Assembly (NCBI RefSeq): GCF_902167145.1
Contig: NC_050099.1
Coordinates: forward strand, 64,622,942 to 64,686,941
DNA from: Zea mays
Taxonomy: Eukaryota > Streptophyta > Magnoliopsida > Poales > Poaceae
Reading direction: 5' to 3'
Length of the DNA: 64,000 nt
The notes under the pieces were generated by a model. That model worked only from the letters and a program-made list of their open reading frames with translations, was not told the origin of the DNA and did no database searches. The translations under genes and the position numbers were made by a program. This document shows, piece after piece, positions 33,715 through 41,878 of the stretch; the stretch's first letter is position 1, and the number at the start of each line of letters is the position of its first letter.

Positions 33715-33990
33715 CCGCCCGCACTCCCCTCGCTGTGCTCGCCTCCTCACCGTGCCCCATCGCCGCACTGCCCCTCGCCGCGCCCGGCCATCGCCGTGGC
33801 CGCCTCCTCGCTGTTCCCCATTGCCGCGCCGCCCCTTGCCATGCCCCATCGGTGCGCCCGGCCCTCACCGTGCCCACCTCCTCGTCGTGCCCCATCGCCG
33901 CGCCGCCCCTCGCCATGCCCGCCTCCTCGCCGTGCCCCATCGCCGTGCCACCCCTCGCCATGCCCACCTCCTCGCCGTGCCCCATCGCTG
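33715..33990 (+). repeat. GC-rich tandem repeat, unit about 45 bp
   Basis: The unit contains GTGCCCCATCGCCG, then CGCCCCTCGCCATGCC and CGCCTCCTCGCC. About five to six copies follow each other, the last three being nearly exact. The repeat makes overlapping Pro/Arg/Ala-rich frames in several phases. It lies in the likely 5' untranslated or first-intron region of the transposase gene. Confidence 0.75.
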
Positions 33991-34090
33991 AGAACTTGCC
34001 TCTTCGGCGTCATCGGCAGGTCACACACGAGAACACAGCCTCTGATCGGCGGCCCATGTAGTTTAATTAGTTTGTTCTATGCATTTTAGC

Positions 34091-34782
34091 CTTGCCATGT
34101 ACTAGCGTCTCTTAACCGTGTGCGCAACGGGTTTTTTACAGCGTGAAAAACATCAGAATCTGCCATCCGCAAGAACCCGGCTCTACAAGATCATCACCCA
34201 GGTCGTCAGACACAAACGCACCAGCCAGTAACAAGGTATTTACTTGGTCTTTTTTTCATTAATTGTTATCTTGTTATCTTGTCATCTTGTGATTAAGATT
34301 TGAGTTAACTTGTTGAGTTTAACTATTGATTGCTTTAATTCAAATTCATATTTGTCTCCGAGTTATTTTTTAATGTTTAGAGTTTAGTTTTTATCGTTAA
34401 CCGTAGCGAACCGTATGCGTCACCTGTTCGGGAACAGCGAACGTCACATTGGCTTGTGAGGTTCGCCGTTTCGGAATTGTCCACGTATTTTGGACAGCCT
34501 GAGAGTGTAGGACGATGCTTGTGATTTGTGACATGTGCCTTACGATTGACGCAGAATTTCGGTTGTGTAACCTAGTTGTTCTCCAACACACCATGTTCAG
34601 GCGTGTGCTTGGAGAGCAGCGGGGTTATGCTGCCGAAATTTCGCGGCAATCGTAGGCTATACATCACAAATCACAAGCATCGGCCTACACTCTTGGGTGG
34701 GTTTAAGGCCTTTACCTAATAGGGAGTTCACCTAAGCCACGAACGATCATTGATGTTCTTTGTATTTTGTTTAGCCTTTGAA
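34091..34782. other. Untranslated or intronic region upstream of the transposase
   Basis: AT-rich in its first half, with no protein-coding support. The end TTTTGTTTAG directly before the transposase start (34782) could be a splice acceptor. The segment around 34430-34700 contains an imperfect inverted repeat (GTAGGACGATGCTTGTGATT near 34508 against AATCACAAGCATCGGCCTAC near 34668). Confidence 0.4.
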
Positions 34783-37062
34783 ATGGACGGTGATCGGAGG
34801 GTGATGTATGATGGGTGGAGAAAGGATGGGGCACATTCGAATGAATGGATGGTTGTAACAAAGGCTTTTCTTGAGTACGCTTTCAAAGATGCAACTGGTC
34901 GTCTAGTGAAGTGTCCTTGCAATCGATGCGAGAACAAGTGGCCTCAGAAGAAGGAAGAAATGGAGAAACACCTTTGCAAAAGTGGGTTTATGCCGAACTA
35001 CCTTGTATGGTACCGGCATGGAGAGTCTATTAGACACGTTGACGCGGAGGTGGAACTTGATGACGATCATGATAGGATGGACGACATGTTGTATGATCTT
35101 GGTAGGGAGGTTGAAATGAACGCTGAGGAGCCAGGGCAGCTTCCACGCGATGCTCAGGAATTCTTCCGGCTACTCGTCGCGGGAGAAGAGAGACTACACG
35201 AGCACACTCAGTTGTCAGTTCTTGGGACTCTCACAAGACTAATAGCGATAAAGTGAAGCACAACATTTCAAATAGTGCTTACAACGACATCGTCCAACTG
35301 ATGGGCGAGGTTCTCCCGGAGAATCATAAGTTGCCAAAGAATATGTACTTCGCAAAGAAGATGTTGGCTGGTCTTGGGATGACATATGAGAAGATCGACG
35401 TGTGTCCCAACAGTTGCATGCTATTCTTTGAGGAGGATGACAAGTTGGACCGTTGTAAGCATTGCGAAGCTTCTAGATATGTCGAGGTGACAAATGATGA
35501 GGGTCAATTGGTAGTTACGAAGGTTGCAGCTAAGCAACTTCGTCGGTTGCCCATCATTCCTCGGCTTTCAAGGTTGTTCCTCAACAAGGAAATAGCTCTG
35601 CATATGACGTGGCCAAAGAATGGTGTACGTCTCGTCACTGATCCTGACATAATGGTCCATCCGTCGGACGGTGATGCGTGGAAGGCATTTCACGAGTTTG
35701 ATCCCGAATTTGCAAACGACCCTAGGAGTGTACGGCTTGGTCTATCGACGGACGGATTCACACCTTTCAATAGCAGTGCAAGCCCTTACTCAAGTTGGCA
35801 TGTCTTCATTGTGCCATATAATCTTCCTCCTGAGTTGGTCAATAAAGAAGAGTTCATGTTCCTTGCACTAGTCATCCCAGGCCCCGAGCATCCAGGGCCA
35901 AAGCTGAATATGTTTGTTCGCCCTTTAATTGAAGAGCTGAAACAATTGTGGAGAGGTGTGAAGGCTTATGACAGCCATACTAAAAAGGAGTTTACCATGC
36001 GCGCTGCTTATTTGTGGTCAGTGCATGATCTGCTGGCGTATGGAGATTGGTCTGGATGGTGTGTTCATGGTTGATTGTGTTGTCCCATATGTATGAATGA
36101 TACGGATGCATTCAGATTGAAGCATGGTGGGAAAGTGTCATTCTTTGATGCTCATCGACGTTAGACTCCATTCAAGCATGATTTCAGGAGTTCGCTTACT
36201 GCATTCAGAAGTGGAGCCAAAATCAGAAATGGGCCACCAAAGAGGCAAACTGCACCGCAGATAATGGCATGGCATGCTTGTCTAAAGCAAGGAGAAAATG
36301 ATAGGTTCCAAGGCTACAGGGAGGACCACAACTGGACCCATATTTCATCAATATGGGAGCTTCCGTATGCAAAAGCCTTGATCATGCCGCACAACATAGA
36401 CTTGATGCACCAAGAGCGTAACGTTGCTGAAAGATAATATGAAGGCAAGAAAAGACATGGCTGAAATTTGTAAGAGGCCAATGCTCGAGTTGAAAGTAAG
36501 CGATAAAGGGCATGAGAGTAGGCCGCGAGCTGATTACTGCCTCAAGTCGGATGAAAGGAAAGAAATATTTAAGTGGTTGAAGAATCTGAAATTTCCCGAT
36601 CGATATGCAGCAAATCTGAAACGAGCAGTCAATCTGAAGATTGGTAAATTGATCGGTTTGAAAAGCCATGACTACCATATTATTATGGAGAGGCTGATGT
36701 CCGTGATGTTTCGAGGCTATTTTAAGGATGAGCTTTGGAGCATATTTGCAGACCTGAGTTACTTCTATAGGGAAGTATGCGCAAAGACGGTATCGAAGAG
36801 GTTGATGCAGAAATTTGAGAAAGAAATTCCAATTCTGATTTGTAAATTTGAAAAGGTTTTCCCGCCAGGATTCTTCAATGTGATGCAACATCTAATTGTG
36901 CATTTGGCTTGGGAAGCTTTGGTAGGCGGACCAGTGCAATTCAGGTGGATGTATCCTATAGAAAGGGCGTTGAAAAAGCTTAGAGCATCTGTTCACAACA
37001 AGGCTAGAGTCGAAGGGTGTATTGCGGAGGCTTTTGCCCTTAAGGAGATATCTCAATTCTAA
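34783..37062 (+). pseudogene. CACTA transposase, TNP2/TNPD-like, broken
   Basis: It starts at ATG 34783 (MDGDRRVMYDGWRKDG), giving the plant transposase-associated N-terminal domain with Cys-rich CPCNRCENKW. The TNP2 domain (Transposase_21) follows with GLSTDGFTPFN, VHDLLAYGDWSGW and DLMHQERN, which carry the likely DDE acidic residues, and zinc-type CPNSC...CKHC. The C-terminal DUF4218 part (VHLAWEALVGGPVQFRWMYP) is at 36424-37062. Defects: one base missing near 35249, stop TGA at 36072, stop TAG near 36162, and a frame change with about 14 residues lost near 36430. The protein would cut the element ends with help from a TNPA-like partner. It cannot act as read. Confidence 0.9.
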
Positions 37063-37074
37063 CGTTTCATCCAT

Positions 37075-37735
37075 TTGCAGGAAATGACTACTCGATTCGG
37101 CCCTGATATGAACTTGCCCGATTTTTGCCCTCCCCATGTAACACTATCTGAACACTTCAATTCCATAGCAACTCTTTTTTTATTATCAAAAATGGCTCAC
37201 AGGCACAAGGATGGGGACAGTGGCCAGGACAAGCTCCAGCGTCGCAGCCACTGTGGCCCGGTGTTGGGTGGACGCAGGCACCTCCAGGCACTTGGACGGC
37301 TCCACCATCCCAAGGATCGCAACCAGTCCCGGGATGGGTGCCACCGGTCTCCTAGCCACCAGCGGGCTCTCAGCCATTTCAAGCGTGGATGGCACCGCCA
37401 CCGACGGGGTGGGTGCCACCACCTCAGGGGTGGCCAGCACAACACTACCCGTGGATGCATGCACAGCCTCCTCATCACCATGGATCACAGGTGACGTTCC
37501 ATGTTTAGTTTTATGCAGATAGTGACCAAACATAGCAATGTATAGGTATAGGGATAGCAAAACACAGCCTTATTTGAATGATTGATGAATTGCAAGGTTC
37601 AGTGTCACATGCTCAGGGATCGGAGGGTGCTGTCAACGTCCAAGACTTCCTCGTCCATGGTTCTGGAGGGAGTGGCCACCTTCCTGGTGGCGGAGGAGGG
37701 AGTGGCCAAAACTCCCACAGCCCGCAGGAGTGAGT
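37075..37735 (+). pseudogene. CACTA accessory coding exons, Pro/Trp/Gln-rich, function unknown
   Basis: After an acceptor-like TTTGCAG (37074-37080) the sequence encodes EMTTRFGPDMNLPDFCPP, the end of the transposase gene or start of another. Then 37197-37490 in one frame reads a repetitive Trp/Pro/Gln-rich protein (GWGQWPGQAPASQPLWPGVG style) with one stop near 37360. A possible intron (donor near 37493, acceptor TTGCAAG near 37598) leads to a Gly/Ser-rich tail (VHGSGGSGHLPGGGGGSG) ending in TGA at 37733. The place fits the second gene of CACTA elements, but the Transposase_24-type domain expected there is not seen. A deletion may have removed it. Confidence 0.5.
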
Positions 37736-37974
37736 AGTGAGTTTGTTTATGGACTATGTATGGACTATGTATAGACTTTATTATGGATGTGATTATGGTA
37801 TTGAAACTATGTATGGACTATGGACTATGTATATGGTATTGCTTGTGAATGTGGTTTGTGAAATCTGTATTGCTTGTGAAATCTGTATATGTGATATTGT
37901 GTATGTGATATTGTGGATTATGTGTATTTTGCTGTGAATTAAAAGGTGCAGAAAAATCTGTTTTGGGGGGTATC
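37736..37974. other. CACTA 3' untranslated DNA with TATGGACTATG repeats
   Basis: Low-complexity sequence made of repeated GGACTATGTAT and TGTGATATTGTG words, producing a Tyr/Met-rich open frame (37737-37937) that I do not accept as a gene. Confidence 0.5.
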
Positions 37975-38290
37975 ATGAATTTTTGTCGGCATGTTCGGAG
38001 GCCAACGAAAATACATGCAGGCCGCCAGCTATTTTCGTGGGCCACCGGGGCCGACAAAAATAAAGCTCCTATTTTCGTCGGCTACCGAGGCCGACGCAAA
38101 TACCAAGCCGAGCACCTATTTTTGTCGGCCTTGGGGAAGCCGACGAAAATAGGTCATTTTCATCGGTACCGACAAAATAGTTGCCTATTTTTGTCGAACA
38201 TATTTTCGGCGGCTATTTTCGTCGGCATGCCGACGAAAATAGCCTGTTTTCGTCGGTTTACGCTTATTTTTGTGGGTTTTGGTCCATGAA
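37975..38290 (+). repeat. CACTA 3' sub-terminal repeats
   Basis: About twelve ATTTTCGTCGGC-type motifs in both orientations, several with T for C (TTTTTGTCGG), mirror the array at 33296-33560. They end 20 bases before the terminal inverted repeat. Confidence 0.85.
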
Positions 38291-38661
38291 AATTTAGGTG
38301 TTTCCTATAGTGGGTTTCAAATGTCATACAGGGAGGTCTGGGGCCCCTGTGAGGGGGTCCGTGCAGGATACGTGGAGGTCCAAACCTTGCCCATGGGGGT
38401 CCAGACTACACATGTGGGGATTTGAGGCCTGCCTATGGGGCCCTGAACATGTTGGTGTAGTCCCTGAGCTATTTCCCTACCGGACATGTGGCAGCATCGG
38501 TCTTACTCCTAAGTAGCGAGCAGGTCCCGAGGCCAACGATCTTAGCGGGCGGGTCTGATCCTATGGGCCTGGCTGCTCAATTGTTTAGAGTACGGTTAGG
38601 GCTAACTGCGTGGGTTTCTCTCGTTGCACTCTTTGGGTACCCCAGTTACAGGGTACCGACA

Positions 38662-39260
38662 ACACCAAAAAAAATAAACAACTTTGAACTTTTCCATTAT
38701 GCATCTCTATCTGCTCCCTTTGTAGTTCCAAAGCGTGCATCTTGAGCAAGGGCGACATCCTTCCAACCGGTGCACATAAAATATTAACACCTTTAGGATA
38801 AAAGCCATTAACGGGGATCTACATATATGAAGAAGCTGATATGATAGAATAGCTATTGTGGCCTTTCTCCCTAGGGTTATGAGCGTCTAAGCCATCGTCA
38901 CCCTTCCTCGCACTATGCGTGTGGTGCTAGTACAACGGGTCATGGTGTTTCATCTGAGGGTATAATGTGGACACACTATTGCTGTTATGGTGTTGATCAA
39001 GAACTAATATGAGGAGCATGTGTGAACGAGTTTGTGTTGCTGATACACGAGGATGCACAACTGCTTCCACGGCATCGCCCACTCTTCTTTCATTGTGTCG
39101 TATGTCTAGTGATAATTTTCTATGTTTCTTGCATGTTATCTTGGTTGAAATGGTAGCTATGATAATGGGTATAATATCCATTTCCAAATAAGTACAACTC
39201 AAAGAATCTGGTACAAGAAAACAAAAAGAGCACTTGATAATAAACTGATGTACAGGAAAC
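38662..39260. other. Unclassified DNA between two gypsy elements
   Basis: About 600 bases with balanced composition and no LTR ends. One minus-strand frame of 120 codons (39289-38927; the start lies 29 bases inside the neighbouring LTR) includes LSLDIRHNERRVGDAVEAVV. I do not recognise it. It may be the older host sequence into which both neighbours inserted, or a fragment of another transposon. Confidence 0.3.
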
Positions 39261-39852
39261 TGTTGACACCTTTTTAGGGTGCCAAACACTAAACACGAAC
39301 CAGCGACGGTGCTCTCTGCACAGAGGCGGACGGTCCGCGGCCTGGTGCGAGGCTAGGATTCCAGCCGGACGGTCCGTGCGTGCGCAGGGGCGGTGGAAGA
39401 TCGCTGGCGGCGCCTGGATTTCGCTCCCGGGAGGGACCCCGTCGGGGAGGAGAGATCCTAGGAGTTGTCTAGACTCGGGCAGGCCGACCTAGACTCCTCT
39501 AATCGACGTGGAGTCGAAGAGAAGCGAAGAATTTGGGGATCGGAAGGCTAAACTAGAACTAGACTAGAACTACTCCTAGGAAATAAATGCAAAATAGAAG
39601 TGTTATTGATTCGATTGATGATCACAAATCGGCCGTATACCTCTCTATTTATAGAGGAGGGGGCTGGACCCTTTACAAACTAATTTCCGAGCTTATCCCG
39701 AGATTATCGCCAACAAACATAGCAAGAAACTCGGAACCCTAATCTGTTCTGCGCCAGCGCGGACCGTCTGGCTTGTAGGTGCGGACTGTCCGGACCACGG
39801 ACCGTCCGGCCCCAGGGCCGGACCGTCCGGCCTCTCATTTTAGTGCCCAACA
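39261..39852 (-). repeat. 3' LTR (592 bp) of the Tat-type gypsy element
   Basis: On the minus strand TGTTGGGCACTAAAATGAG...AAAAAGGTGTCAACA. The polypurine tract CCAAAAGGCAGGGGGCATA (minus, 39871-39853) adjoins the outer LTR start. Seven or so GGACNGTCCG words occupy 39325-39375 and 39765-39835. CTCTATTTATAGAG near 39639 is a TATA-like palindrome (TATAAATAG on the minus strand). Confidence 0.88.
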
Positions 39853-39924
39853 TATGCCCCCTGCCTTTTGGTGGAGCTGAGCAAACCAAAAGCATTTTAA
39901 CTTGATATGATTACATCGGTTTTC

Positions 39925-40493
39925 TTAAGCATCTTGCCACATACTAGGATGGTACTGCTTGAGGAAACGCCCATTCAACGCCTTTGGTAAATCCTTGCCT
40001 TGTAATGTTTGCAATAAATAGGCGTTACCAGACATTACCTGTTTTACTTTATAAGGACCCTCCCAGCTTGGCGACCATTTTCCAAACTTCCGGTCTTTAT
40101 TCCTTAGAGGCAGGATGGTCTTCCACACCAGGTCCCCTACTTAAAATGACTTTGCTTTGACCTTCTTGTTGTAGGCCCTGGCTACCATGCTCTTGTCCTT
40201 TTCTATTGCTCCCAAAGCTATCACCCTCTTGTCGGTCACCTCATCAATATTATCCATCATTGAATTGTAATAATCAGTGATGGTTAGATCATTTTGTCTG
40301 GCGAACCTGACAACATTCAAACTTATTTCCACATGCAACATTGCTTTCTGCCCATAGACAAGCTCAAAAGGAGACACTTTAGTAGCACTATGTTTAGATA
40401 TTCTGTGAGCCCATAAAGCTTCGGACAAAATCTTATGCCAATGCTTAGGATTATCAGATATCTTCTTTTTTATCAAGTTAATCAATGTCCTAT
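39925..40493 (-). pseudogene. Integrase C-terminal part of the Tat-type element (left of insertion)
   Basis: The minus-strand frame 40485-40141 (TLINLIKKKISDNPKHWH, HRISKHSATKVSPFELVYGQ) continues in the same frame after an in-frame TAA (40143-40141) through VWKTILPLRN...FGKWSPSWEGPYKV to the stop at 39925. It continues directly from 57059-57316 once the copia element and one target copy are removed (ESSKR|TLINL). It bound the cDNA ends and target DNA. Confidence 0.88.
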
Positions 40494-41828
40494 TGAAAGG
40501 GAAATGTGCCCTTGGGCCATTTCTAAGTATTTTGGTGATTAAGTGTCCAACACAAATGGTTATGTGTTAAACTATGTCAAATGATGGGCAAAGTGCAAAT
40601 CAATACAAAGGTATGATTCTAGACTTAGTACATTGGTTTTTGTGTACTAACATATTTGTTTGAGTGCTAGAATTAGAAAAAAGGCAAGTGGAAAAGACTT
40701 GGCTCGAGCAGCCAAGACTCTGCTCAGTCTGGGTACACCGGACTGTCTGGTGGTGCACCGGACAGTGTCCGATGCACCAGGCTGGCGTCTGGTGAACTGC
40801 CTGCCATCGGGTCTCGACGGCGGCGTACGACTATAAATCACCGGACTGTTCGGTGGTGCACCGGACTTTCCGGTGAGTCGGCTGCGGCGAAGTCGCCACC
40901 CTCGGGAATCAAGTCAACAGTGTACGGCTAAAATTCACCGGACTGTCCGGTGGTGCACCGGACTGTCCGGTGAGCCAACGGTCGGCCGCGCAATCCGCGC
41001 GTGACGCGTGGCCGGGCCAACGGTCTAATGGGGGCACCGGACTATCCGGTGTGCACCGGACAGTGTCTGGTGCGCCAACGGCTCCAAATCGTCAATGGTC
41101 GGCTGCGCCAGAACAGGAAAGAAATCTGCACCGGACAGTGTCCGGTGGTGCACCGGACTGTCCGGTGCACCAGCCGACAGAAGGCAAGATTTGCCTTCCT
41201 GGATTGCTCTCAACGGCTCCTAGCTGCCTTGGGGCTATAAAAGGGACCCCTAGGCGCATGAAGGAGTACACCAAGCATACTTTGAGCATTCTTGATCATT
41301 CACACTTCGTCTTTGTGCACTCGTTTGACATTCTTAGTGATTTGAGCTCTGTTCTAGTGAGAACTTTGTGATATTCATTTGAGCTCAAGTCTTGGCCGTG
41401 TGTGTGTGCGTATTGCTGTGGACTTGTGTGTGTTGCTTATCCCATCCTTACTTCCGTGTTCATTTGTGATCATATTGTGTAAGGGCGAGAGACTCCAAGT
41501 TGTGGAGATTCCTCGCAAACGGGATATAGTGAAAGGAAGAGAAACACCATGGTATTCAAGTGGATCTTTGGATCACTTGAGAGGGGTTGATTGCAACCCT
41601 CGTTCATTGGGACGCCACAACGTGGAGTAGGCAAGTGTTGAACTTGGTCGAACCACGGGATAAACCACTGTGCCTCTCTGTGTTGATATCTTTGTGGTTA
41701 TTGTGTTTCGCAAGAACTCCTCTCTAGCCACTTGGCTTTATTGCTCTAACACTTAATCAAGTTTGTGGCTTTAAGTTTTAAGTTTTTACAGGATCACCTA
41801 TTCACCCCCCCCCCTCTAGGTGCTCTCA
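40494..41828 (+). repeat. 5' LTR (1335 bp) of the Opie/Ji-like element
   Basis: TGAAAGGGAAATGTGCCC to GGTGCTCTCA. The U3 part (40733-41165) holds five pairs of CACCGGAC-N-GTCCGGTG palindromes, many joined by GTG. A TATA box (TATAAAAG, 41236-41243) follows. Near the 3' end is a C-run before CTCTAGG. Compared with the 3' LTR it has about 20 extra bases near 40741, between two CACCGGAC copies, and differs by a few percent. Confidence 0.95.
41236..41243 (+). promoter_or_regulatory. LTR TATA box (TATAAAAG)
   Basis: In GGGGCTATAAAAGGGACCCC, 70 bases after the last palindrome of U3; the same word lies at 56460-56467 in the 3' LTR. It would start transcription near 41265-41275. Confidence 0.75.
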
Positions 41829-41842
41829 ATTGGTATCAGAGT
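41829..41842 (+). promoter_or_regulatory. Primer-binding site (ATTGGTATCAGAGT)
   Basis: Directly after the LTR, with TGGTATCAGAG complementary to the 3' end of initiator-methionine tRNA, as usual for plant copia elements. Confidence 0.88.
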
Positions 41843-41878
41843 CGTTCTCTTCACGAAAGGGACTAATCGCCCGAAGAG

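Larger units (their letters stand above)
33277..38312 (+). mobile_element. CACTA (En/Spm) DNA transposon, 5036 bp
   Basis: The ends are CACTACAGGAAACACATAAA and the inverse of CACTATAGGAAACACCTAAA; over the first 32 bases 28 agree. Both ends carry arrays of ATTTTCGTCGGCC/CGACGAAAAT sub-terminal motifs. The interior has a broken TNP2-type transposase (34783-37062) and a second exon group (37075-37735). Flanking triplets are GGG on the left and GGT on the right, so the expected 3-bp target duplication is imperfect. It inserted into the gypsy LTR. Confidence 0.92.
28422..38661 (-). mobile_element. Decayed Ty3-gypsy element, minus strand, 5' LTR to RNase H
   Basis: On the minus strand it has a 5' LTR (38661-32407, split by a CACTA transposon), gag (about 32056-30894), protease, RT and RNase H, ending at 28422 where the copia LTR begins. 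Integrase and the 3' LTR are gone. Most frames are short, so this is one of the older elements here. Confidence 0.8.
32407..38661 (-). repeat. 5' LTR of the decayed gypsy element, split by a CACTA transposon
   Basis: The parts are 32407-33276 and 38313-38661, about 1216 bp without the insert. On the minus strand it starts TGTCGGTACCCTGTAACTGG and ends CTCTTTGACA. A degenerate primer-binding region (TTTTGTGCGCTAGG, minus) adjoins it at 32406. Confidence 0.78.

Noticed and set aside
33623..34089. Overlapping Pro/Arg/Ala-rich frames in several phases, possible captured gene
   Set aside because: They come from the 45-bp tandem repeat and have no coherent protein.
37737..37937. 66-codon Tyr/Met-rich frame
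   Set aside because: Produced by low-complexity TATGGACTATG repeats.
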